Shown in pieces: positions 1 through 5,509 of a stretch of 8,661 nt of DNA. The first letter of the stretch is position 1; every line of letters begins with the position of its first letter. This stretch comes from CAZRRV01 sp964406705 (lineage in GTDB: Bacteria; Bacillota; Clostridia; Oscillospirales; Acutalibacteraceae): contig CAYOSS010000075.1 in the NCBI GenBank assembly GCA_964406705.1, positions 1 to 8,661 of the forward strand. The letters are read 5' to 3'. The notes under the pieces were generated by a model, which saw nothing but the letters and a program-made list of their open reading frames with translations, was not told the origin of the DNA and ran no database searches. The translations under genes and the position numbers were made by a program.

Positions 1-45
1 CCGGAGCCGCCATACCCGGAGCCGCCATACCCGGAGCCGCCATAC
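1..45. repeat. 15-bp perfect tandem repeat coding YGGSG in the pcrA tail
   Basis: Three exact copies of a 15-bp unit (ccggagccgccatac) run from the window edge. A partly matching fourth unit lies at 46-60, and related Gly/Tyr codons continue to about 120. On the minus strand they encode Tyr-Gly-Gly-Ser-Gly in the pcrA frame. The unit is a multiple of three, so copy-number change would keep the frame. The array may continue beyond the window. Confidence 0.95.
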
Positions 46-2240
46 CCGGAGCCGCGAGCCGAGCCGCCGTACCCGTCGTACCCGCCGGGTCTCCTCCCGT
101 ACCCCGCGCCGTACCCCGGGGCCGCGCGCCTTGTCGGGTAGAAGCGGCCGTTGGGGCCGGAGTCGTCGTCCAAGTACTCCCCCGGGATCTCGGCCAAAAA
201 GCGGGAGGGGCGCAGCCTCATCACGTTGCCGAAGATCATACGCGAGACGGTCTTGGTGACGGTGAGGCGGCGTTTCGCCCGGGTTATCGCGACATAGGCG
301 AGCCGGCGCTCCTCCTCCACCTCGTCCTCGCTCTCGTTTACCGAGCGCTGAGAGGGGAATATCCCCTCCTCCATTCCGGGCAGGAACACGTTGCGGAACT
401 CCAGCCCCTTCGCCGAGTGCACCGTCATCAGGGTGACGGCGTCGTCCGAGGCGTTGTAGGCGTCTATATCGGTGATGAGGGCTATCTCCTCCAAAAACTC
501 CGACAGCGACGCGCCGCTGTGCTCCATAGTGTAGCGCCGCAGCCCGGTTTTCAGCTCGTTGATGTTCCCGAGCCTCTCCTCGCCCTCGTCCCCCTGGGAT
601 TTGAGCATTTCCCTGTAGCCGGAGTCCTTTAGAATGACGTCCACGAGCCCGTCCAACTCGTCCGAGGGGCAGGTTTCGGCGTATTTCCTGAAGCCCGTTA
701 TCATATCCCGGAACGCCGTGAAGCGCGGGGCGAATTTCGCGAGAAGGGGGTAGTTTTCCGCGTCTTTTACGACGTCGAACAGAGGGACCCCCAGGCCCTC
801 CGCCACCTCGCGGGCGGCCCTGACGGCGGTGTCCCCCAGGCCCCGGCGCGGCTCGTTGATGACGCGAAGCAGCCGCACGGTGTCGCCGGGGTTGTCGGTG
901 ACGTACAAGTAGGCCAAGATGTCCTTTACTTCTTTGCGCTCGTAGAAGCGCTGCCCGCCTATGACCCGGTAGGTAATCCCGCTGCGGGCGAAGGTGTTCT
1001 CCAGAGCCTGCGACTGCGCGTTCGCGCGGTAAAGCACCGCGTAGTCGGAGAATTTCTCCCCCGCCGCGACGCCTTTTAATATCTCGTCCGCGATGTAGCG
1101 GGCCTCGTCCTGCTCGTCGTTCGAGGTGTGGAGGGTGATCTTCTCGCCGCGCCCGTTGTCGGTCCAGAGGGTCTTGCCCTTACGCGCGGAGTTGTTCGCT
1201 ATCACCGCGTTGGCGGCGTCGAGGATGTTCCCCGTGGAGCGGTAGTTTTGCTCAAGGCGTATCACCTTCGCCCCGGGGAAGCGGTTCTCGAACTCCAGAA
1301 TGTTCTCCACGGTCGCCCCGCGGAACTTGTATATGCTCTGGTCGTCGTCCCCCACCACGCAGAGGTTGCCGGTGGAGAGGAGCCGGGTCAGCTCGAACTG
1401 GGCGTGGTTGGTGTCCTGGTACTCGTCCACCATTATGTAGCGGAAACGCCCGGTGTACTTCTCTCTCACCGCGGGGAAGTCGGTGAGGAGCCGCACCGCC
1501 ATAAACAGCAGGTCGTCGAAGTCCATAGCGTCCGCCTCGCGCAGCCTCTGTTCGTATACCCGGTAAACGGCGGCTATGGCGCGCAGTTTCCTGTCCCCGC
1601 CCGTCCCCGCGGCGAAGTCCTCGGGGGAGATCAGCTCGTCCTTGGCCCGGGAAATGACGCTCATAGTCTCTCGCGGGGGGAGGACCTTCTCGTCCGTGTC
1701 CGTCTCGCGGTAAACCATTTTGAGCAGGCGCTTCTGGTCGTCGGTGTCGTATATGGCAAAGTGCGAGGTGTAGCCCAGCGCGGCGGCGTCCGCCCGGATG
1801 ATCTTGGCGCAAAAAGAGTGGAAGGTGTCCGCCCAGACCCCGCTGTTCTCCCTGCCGAGCTTCGCCGCTATGCGGGTCTTGAGCTCCCCTGCCGCCTTGT
1901 TGGTGAAGGTTATCGCGAGGATTTCCCGGGGGTCCGCCGCCCTCACCGCGAGGGAGAAGGAGGGCAGGCTCCCGTCCCCGGTGCACTGTCTCATCTCGGC
2001 TAACATTTCCCCGGTGGCGCCCTCCGGCACCTCGTCGGATAAGTAGGCGTCGCCGTAGCGCAGCAGGTAGGCGACGCGGTCCACGAGCACCGTGGTTTTC
2101 CCGCTGCCCGCCCCCGCGAGGATGAGCAGAGGCCCGTCGACGGTGGTCACTCCCTCGAACTGCCGGTCGTTTAAGCCCCGGAAGTCGGAGCGGATTATCC
2201 TCCGGCGAAGCTCTAAGAACTCCTCCCGCGGGCTACTCAT
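1..2240 (-). CDS. pcrA: ATP-dependent DNA helicase PcrA/UvrD, superfamily 1A (3' end beyond window)
   Basis: This 3'-to-5' DNA helicase acts in the cytoplasm in nucleotide excision repair, rolling-circle replication and clearance of RecA or RNA polymerase from DNA. 746 codons are visible and no stop is reached before the left edge. All SF1A motifs are present: Q motif LNDRQFEGV (residues 23-31), Walker A GAGSGKT (43-49), Ia AITFTNKAA (109-117), II VDEYQDT (271-277), III VVGDDDQSIYKFRGA (295-309), IV QNYRST (331-336), V TVHSAKGLEF (606-615) and VI YVAITRAKRRL (649-659). Two things are odd. About 43 residues (62-104) are inserted between the Walker A helix and motif Ia, where well-known PcrA proteins have a short link. 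After about residue 690 a Gly/Tyr/Arg-rich tail begins and becomes YGGSG repeats. The C-terminal Tudor-like domain of PcrA, if present, lies outside the window. The ATG (2238-2240) overlaps the argH stop, so translation is probably coupled to argH. Family assignment is secure; pcrA versus uvrD naming is conventional. Confidence 0.95.
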   Translation of the reverse strand, partial: MSSPREEFLELRRRIIRSDFRGLNDRQFEGVTTVDGPLLILAGAGSGKTTVLVDRVAYLLRYGDAYLSDEVPEGATGEMLAEMRQCTGDGSLPSFSLAVRAADPREILAITFTNKAAGELKTRIAAKLGRENSGVWADTFHSFCAKIIRADAAALGYTSHFAIYDTDDQKRLLKMVYRETDTDEKVLPPRETMSVISRAKDELISPEDFAAGTGGDRKLRAIAAVYRVYEQRLREADAMDFDDLLFMAVRLLTDFPAVREKYTGRFRYIMVDEYQDTNHAQFELTRLLSTGNLCVVGDDDQSIYKFRGATVENILEFENRFPGAKVIRLEQNYRSTGNILDAANAVIANNSARKGKTLWTDNGRGEKITLHTSNDEQDEARYIADEILKGVAAGEKFSDYAVLYRANAQSQALENTFARSGITYRVIGGQRFYERKEVKDILAYLYVTDNPGDTVRLLRVINEPRRGLGDTAVRAAREVAEGLGVPLFDVVKDAENYPLLAKFAPRFTAFRDMITGFRKYAETCPSDELDGLVDVILKDSGYREMLKSQGDEGEERLGNINELKTGLRRYTMEHSGASLSEFLEEIALITDIDAYNASDDAVTLMTVHSAKGLEFRNVFLPGMEEGIFPSQRSVNESEDEVEEERRLAYVAITRAKRRLTVTKTVSRMIFGNVMRLRPSRFLAEIPGEYLDDDSGPNGRFYPTRRAAPGYGAGYGRRPGGYDGYGGSARGSGYGGSGYGGSGYGGS

Positions 2241-3705
2241 CGCCGCCACCCGCTTCCCGTAAGTGCTCCGGCGTTTCCGCGCCGCCACCCGCTTCCCGTA
2301 AGTGTTCCGGCGTTTCCGCGCCGACACCCGCTTTTCGTAAATATTCCCGCGTTTCCGCTATCTGAGCGTCCACCGACTCCGGGGTGGGCCCCCCGTAAGA
2401 GCGCCTCGCGGCAAGGCAGACCTCGGGCGAGACGGCAGAGTAAATATCATCCTCAAAAGCGGGCGAGAAGGACCTGTACTCCCCGAGCGGCAGCGTTTCG
2501 AGCGTCAGCCCCCGCCCCGAGCAGTAGGCCACGATCCGACCCGTGACCGAGTACGCCTCGCGGAAGGGGACCCCCTTTCGGGTCAGGTAATCCGCGCAGT
2601 CGGTCGCGTTGATAAACCCCCCGGACACCGCCCGGCGCATACTGTCGGGGAACACCTTCAGCGTGCGGAACATCGGGATAAACACCCGCAGGCATCCAGT
2701 TACCGTGTCGAGCGCGTCGAACACGGCCGCCTTATCCTCCTGCATATCCTTGTTGTAGGCGAGGGGGAGACCTTTCAGCATTGTGAGCAGCGCCTGGAGG
2801 TCGCCGTAGACCCGTCCGGCTTTCCCGCGGATCAGCTCCGCCATATCCGGGTTCTTCTTTTGCGGCATAATGCTGGAACCCGTGGAAAACGCGTCGTCCG
2901 GCTCCACAAACTTAAACTCCGCCGACGACCACAGCACCAACTCCTCGCATATGCGCGACAGGTGGGTGATAATCAGCGAAAACGCCGCCGTGAGCTCCAC
3001 CAAGAAGTCCCTGTCCGCCACGCTGTCGAGGCTGTTTTCCGTGGGCGCGTCGAATCCCAAAAGCCTCGCCGTCATAGCCCTGTCGGTCGGGTAAGTGGTC
3101 CCCGCCAGAGCCGCGGCCCCCAGGGGGCAGAGGTTCATACGGCGCGCCGCGTCGTCAACTCTGCCTATATCCCGTCTGAACATATAGGCGTAGGCCATAC
3201 ACCAGTGCCCGAAGGTGACCGGCTGGGCACGCTGTAAGTGGGTGTAGCCGGGGCAAATCGCGTCGCGGTACTCCCCGGCCTTGTCGGCGAGCGTCTCCAC
3301 CGCGCTAAGAAGGAGCCGCTTCACCTCGCCCGCCGCCCGGCGCATATAAAGGCGGATATCCGTCGCGACCTGGTCGTTGCGGCTCCTCGCGGTGTGGAGC
3401 CGTTTGCCCGCGTCGCCTATACGCCGGGTAAGCTCGGCCTCTATGAACATATGGATATCCTCCGCGCCGGGGTCGACGGTGAGGGCGCCGCTCTCTATGT
3501 CCCGGAGGATCCCCCGCAGCCCCCCGCGAATGCTCTCCCCGTCCGCCGCCGATATGATCCCGGTGGCGGCCAACATCTCCGCGTGCGCCAGAGAGCCCTC
3601 TATATCCTCTTTGTACATCCTCCCGTCGACCGCTATCGACGAGTTGAACTCGCCCGCGGCGCCGTCAAGCGTCCCCTCGAAGCGCGCCGCCCATAAATTC
3701 GCCAT
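2233..3705 (-). CDS. argH: Argininosuccinate lyase
   Basis: Cytoplasmic enzyme that splits argininosuccinate into arginine and fumarate, the last step of arginine biosynthesis; it works as a homotetramer of the fumarase/aspartase superfamily. The 490-residue product starts with the usual WAARFEG and DIEGSLAHAEML segments. It carries HTARSRNDQVATD (104-116), GYTHLQRAQP with the conserved His155 (153-162), and the superfamily signature GSSIMPQKKNPD (276-287). The ATG at 3703-3705 fits the family N-terminus and follows a G-rich GGGGGGCGGAG segment that can serve as ribosome binding site. The conserved protein ends near residue 463, the usual family length. The remaining residues are two extra copies of a 13-residue unit (ETPEHLREAGGGA-like) made by a DNA tandem duplication. 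It is the first gene of an operon with pcrA; the argG partner is not in the window. No clear ArgR box was seen. Confidence 0.97.
   Translation of the reverse strand: MANLWAARFEGTLDGAAGEFNSSIAVDGRMYKEDIEGSLAHAEMLAATGIISAADGESIRGGLRGILRDIESGALTVDPGAEDIHMFIEAELTRRIGDAGKRLHTARSRNDQVATDIRLYMRRAAGEVKRLLLSAVETLADKAGEYRDAICPGYTHLQRAQPVTFGHWCMAYAYMFRRDIGRVDDAARRMNLCPLGAAALAGTTYPTDRAMTARLLGFDAPTENSLDSVADRDFLVELTAAFSLIITHLSRICEELVLWSSAEFKFVEPDDAFSTGSSIMPQKKNPDMAELIRGKAGRVYGDLQALLTMLKGLPLAYNKDMQEDKAAVFDALDTVTGCLRVFIPMFRTLKVFPDSMRRAVSGGFINATDCADYLTRKGVPFREAYSVTGRIVAYCSGRGLTLETLPLGEYRSFSPAFEDDIYSAVSPEVCLAARRSYGGPTPESVDAQIAETREYLRKAGVGAETPEHLREAGGGAETPEHLREAGGGDE
2241..2357. repeat. 39-bp tandem triplication at the argH 3' end
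   Basis: Units lie at 2241-2279, 2280-2318 and 2319-2357. The first two (nearest pcrA) are almost identical, differing at one base (gtgctcc versus gtgttcc). The third is more diverged and encodes the ancestral-looking segment ETREYLRKAGVGA; the other two encode ETPEHLREAGGG-type units. The period of 13 codons keeps argH in frame. The unit next to pcrA also forms the sequence just upstream of the pcrA start codon, so the duplication alters the argH tail while leaving a similar pcrA translation-initiation region. Confidence 0.95.
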
Positions 3706-3746
3706 ATCTCCGCCCCCCGCAAGGCTAATCGGTTTTCGCTCGGCTT

Positions 3747-3775
3747 ATTATACCATAAATTTCGGCGGCGGTCAA
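3747..3775 (-). promoter_or_regulatory. Sigma-A/sigma-70-type promoter of argH-pcrA
   Basis: On the minus strand a TTGACC -35 box (3770-3775) and a perfect TATAAT -10 box (3747-3752) are separated by exactly 17 bp. This predicts a start near 3740 and a leader of about 35 nt before the argH ATG. The spacer has an A/T run (aaattt), in contrast to the GC-rich surroundings. No clear operator was recognised. Confidence 0.87.
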
Positions 3776-3889
3776 CGGGGTTTAGGGAGAGATAGTCGGT
3801 GGGGCGGTCGGGTCCGCCCTGTTTAGGGTGAGCTGTCCTACTTCGCGAGGGGGGCTTCGCGGCGGAGGGGGCTTGCTCGGCCCGGCTTG
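3776..3889. other. GC-rich non-coding stretch between the argH promoter and the repeat element
   Basis: This stretch has no convincing gene or RNA gene. It contains short GC-rich motifs also scattered in the neighbouring elements, such as ggggcttcgcgg and ggggcttgctcgg. It may belong to the outer, poorly conserved end of the left element copy. Confidence 0.5.
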
Positions 3890-4041
3890 GCGGACTTACC
3901 TGCTTCGGGGCGGCTTCGCGGGGCCGGGAGCTCGGCTCCGCTCGGCTGGGGGGGTGCTGCTCACCGCGCGGAGAAGCTTAGTGATACCGTCGGTCTTGCT
4001 CCGCCCTGTTATTGGAAGCCGGTCCGTTCCCTACCGGGAGG

Positions 4042-4059
4042 AAACCCGAGTGGGTTTTT
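4042..4059 (+). other. Short hairpin AAACCC-GAGT-GGGTTTTT in copy L
   Basis: A 6-bp stem (4042-4047 with 4052-4057) with a 4-nt loop is followed by two more T before a C. It resembles a weak intrinsic terminator on the plus strand. The matching place in copy R keeps only a shorter GAAAC/GTTTTC pairing, so terminator function is doubtful. Confidence 0.4.
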
Positions 4060-4071
4060 CCCGTAATCGAC

Positions 4072-4136
4072 GCTTTTCTTTTCCTCTCTCCCCGCGGCAA
4101 CGCACCGGGAGAATGGGAGAGAGGTAAAAGAAAAGC
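4072..4136 (+). other. Core long hairpin of copy L
   Basis: GCTTTTCTTTT-CCTCTCTCCC (4072-4092) pairs with GGGAGAGAGG-T-AAAAGAAAAGC (4115-4136). This gives about 21 base pairs with a single bulged T (4125) and a GC-rich loop of about 22 nt. The T-rich leg is 5' and the A-rich leg is 3', the reverse of an intrinsic terminator. A second AAAAGAAAAG (4142-4151) follows directly and could compete for the same 5' leg. Confidence 0.85.
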
Positions 4137-4228
4137 TTCGCAAAAGAAAAGGAGCTCACGCGCTATACCCTCACCGGTCCGATCCGTCGGCTCGCAGACG
4201 AGGGGCTGAGCGGTTCCCGGGAACTATC

Positions 4229-4271
4229 AGGTGACGCCCTCACCCGCGTGGTTTGGGGGTAGCCGCCACCT
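4229..4271 (+). other. Second conserved hairpin of copy L
   Basis: AGGTG (4229-4233) can pair with CACCT (4267-4271). Inside it, GCCCTCA (4236-4242) pairs with TGGGGGT (4254-4260) if the T-G and G-T positions count as wobbles. The copy in R has perfect Watson-Crick pairs at both places, so the pairing is kept despite substitutions. Confidence 0.6.
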
Positions 4272-4465
4272 ATGCAGCGACTCTTGCGCTCGCTAACGCG
4301 GGGAAAGCCCGGGGGTCCCGTGGGCGCCGGCTCCGGGGTCCCGCCGTATTCATTCCCGCCTCGCAGAGTTGGATGCAAAAGGCTCGCAGGTCGGGGCAAG
4401 CTTGCCGCTATCGATTGGGGCTCGGCGCTTCCGGGTAGCTTTTGCCTGCGGGTTCAGGGAGCCGC

Positions 4466-4779
4466 GCCGGGGTACAGGAAGCTCACTCGGCTTCACCCCA
4501 TTACCGTCGGCTTCCCGGTACAGGGTAACCCCGCAGCGACCGGAAGTCTTGCCCCCGGTAGCCCGACAGCGAACGGTAGCCCCCATTACCGGCAGAGCGG
4601 TGGTTCACGGGGAAGCCCGGCGGCGACCGTTGGATCGCTCGGCTCCGCCCCGTTGCCGGAGACACGACGGTTCGCGGTGTAGCCCAGTGTCGCCAGGGGC
4701 TTTCTTGGCTCCGCCCCCCGCCCGCCGGGGGCGCAGTGGACCACCCCACACGGAGTAGGGAGGCTCCCTGCATACCTGC
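4466..4779. repeat. Spacer between the inverted elements, with a degenerate 85-bp duplication
   Basis: No gene is evident. The motif CCCCATTACCG occurs at 4496 and CCCCATTACCGG at 4581, 85 bp apart. Each is followed by a similar run: a GTACAGGGTAACCCCGCAGCGACCG-like stretch in the first and a diverged version in the second, both including GCGACCG. This suggests an old tandem duplication. GGCTCCGCCCC also occurs twice (near 4651 and 4709). Apart from these short repeats nothing is recognisable. Confidence 0.5.
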
Positions 4780-4973
4780 GAGCCTACCCGAACCGGCAAG
4801 CAAAAGCTACCCTATAGCACTAAGCCCAAAACGATAGCGACGAGCTTACCCTAACCCGCGAGCCTTTTGTGCCGGACTCGGCGGGCCCCGAATGACCCCG
4901 GCGGGGTCCCGGAGCCGGCGCCGGGGGTACCTCCGGGCTATCCCCGCGTCAGCGACCGCAAGAGCAACGGTAC

Positions 4974-5016
4974 AGGTGGCGGCTGCCCCCAAACCATTCG
5001 GGTGGGGGCGTCACCT
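4974..5016 (-). other. Second conserved hairpin of copy R
   Basis: Read on the minus strand, AGGTG...CACCT encloses GCCCCCA (5003-5009) paired with TGGGGGC (4985-4991). All pairs are Watson-Crick. The homologous copy L has C-to-T changes on both legs that become wobble pairs. Confidence 0.6.
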
Positions 5017-5107
5017 GATAGCTCCCGGGGACCACCCGGCCTCTCGCTGCGAGCTGCCGGAACAGCCCGGTGAGGGGTTGGCGCGTGAGCTCCTTTTCTT
5101 TTGCGAA

Positions 5108-5172
5108 GCTTTTCTTTTACCTCTCTCCCCATTCTCCCGGTATGTTGCCGCGGGAGAGAGGAAAAGAAAAGC
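5108..5172 (-). other. Core long hairpin of copy R
   Basis: This is the same stem as 4072-4136 in inverse orientation: GCTTTTCTTTTCCTCTCTCCC with GGGGAGAGAGGTAAAAGAAAAGC, read on the minus strand. It has the same bulged T. It differs from copy L only in the loop and in one-base length changes of the C and G runs, which leave the stem intact. Confidence 0.85.
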
Positions 5173-5330
5173 GTCGATAGCGAGAAGAAAACCACTTAGT
5201 TTCCCTCCCGGTAGGGAACAGACCGGCTTCCCCTGAACGGGCGGAGCAAGCCCCCGGCCCCGCGAAGCCCCCTCGCGCAGCGAGCAGCAGTCCCCCCCGA
5301 GCCGGGCGGAGCCGGGGTAAGCCCCCGCCA

Positions 5331-5413
5331 CCCCCGAGCCATCCGCGAACCGCGGCAAGTTCGCCAAACAAAACGGTGAAGCTGAAAGCTTCCGATTCCC
5401 CCGCAAAAAACTC
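5331..5413. other. Short non-coding stretch before the operon promoter
   Basis: No gene or clear repeat was recognised. The sequence shifts from the GC-rich element to a somewhat more A-rich stretch (gttcgccaaacaaaacgg, cgcaaaaaactc) directly in front of the -35 box. Confidence 0.5.
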
Positions 5414-5442
5414 TTGACTTGCGCCGCGCGACGTGGTATCTT
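5414..5442 (+). promoter_or_regulatory. Sigma-A/sigma-70-type promoter of the sialidase-like operon
   Basis: A TTGACT -35 box (5414-5419) and a TATCTT -10 box (5437-5442) are 17 bp apart. The predicted start near 5449 gives a leader of about 60 nt. The -10 box departs from TATAAT at positions 4 and 5, so the promoter should be weaker than that of argH or need help. No operator was recognised. Confidence 0.72.
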
Positions 5443-5509
5443 AAGGGCGAATAAGGCGGGGCGGTTTGCCGCCGGGCGGGCACGCCGCCGAAAAAAAGGA
5501 GAGAACGGT

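Larger units (their letters stand above)
3890..4465 (+). repeat. Structured intergenic repeat element, copy L (inverted with respect to copy R)
   Basis: Read on the plus strand, this block aligns over most of its length with the reverse complement of 4780-5330, by eye and with gaps. Shared landmarks in order are: GGCTCCGC, poly-G, CTGCTC, CTTGCTCCGCCC, GAAGCCGGTC, TTCCCTACCGGGAGG, a near-identical 98-bp core (4066-4163), TATCAGGTGACGCCC, TGGTTTGGGGG, GCCGCCACCT, GACGCGGGG-like, GCCGGCTCCGG, CAAAAGGCTCGC, CGCTATCG and GGGTAGCTTTTGC. No transposase, tRNA, rRNA or credible ORF is inside; open frames here lack ribosome binding sites and recognisable motifs. It could be a structured RNA, a non-autonomous mobile element or a REP-like repeat. 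Outer boundaries are approximate. Confidence 0.82.
4780..5330 (-). repeat. Structured intergenic repeat element, copy R
   Basis: This is the inverted partner of 3890-4465, with the landmarks listed for copy L in the same order when read on the minus strand. Similarity is uneven. The 98-bp core (5081-5178) is nearly identical to copy L, a second block around 4974-5016 is well kept, and the outer parts are clearly diverged and need gaps. The copy reads away from the sialidase-like operon promoter, toward copy L (tail to tail). The CAAAAGGCT/AGCTTTTG pair that could close the distal end is kept in both copies (R: 4800-4808 with 4861-4869; L: 4375-4384 with 4437-4445). Confidence 0.82.

Noticed and set aside
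1128..2003. Long plus-strand open frame of about 290 codons, and a minus-strand frame at 1252-1986
   Set aside because: Both lie inside pcrA in other frames. pcrA shows every helicase motif in order, whereas these translations have no recognisable domain; long shadow frames are expected in GC-rich coding DNA.
2860..3826. Several plus-strand open frames opposite argH
   Set aside because: They are antisense shadows of a fully conserved argH, with low-complexity Arg/Pro-rich translations and no ribosome binding sites.
4142..4163. AAAAGGAG as a Shine-Dalgarno site in copies L and R
   Set aside because: No ATG, GTG or TTG follows at 5-12 nt in either copy, so it is more likely part of the paired A-rich repeat.
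3828..5236. Many open frames on both strands of the intergenic island
   Set aside because: Translations are Arg, Gly, Pro and Ser rich with no domain. They sit in inverted repeats where both strands stay open because of GC bias, and the length differences between copies L and R would shift any common frame.
3890..5330. Insertion sequence or composite transposon with inverted ends
   Set aside because: There is no transposase or fragment of one. The arms are far longer than IS ends, the spacer codes for nothing, and no target-site duplication was found by eye.
3890..5330. CRISPR array, tRNA or rRNA in the gap
   Set aside because: There is no regular short direct repeat with unique spacers, no tRNA arm pattern and no rRNA-like stretch.
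5414..5509. 32-codon N-terminal extension of the sialidase-like gene from a TTG
   Set aside because: The TTG is the -35 box of the promoter, and the extension is basic and low-complexity. A strong AAGGAG 8 nt before the ATG at 5510 fits better.
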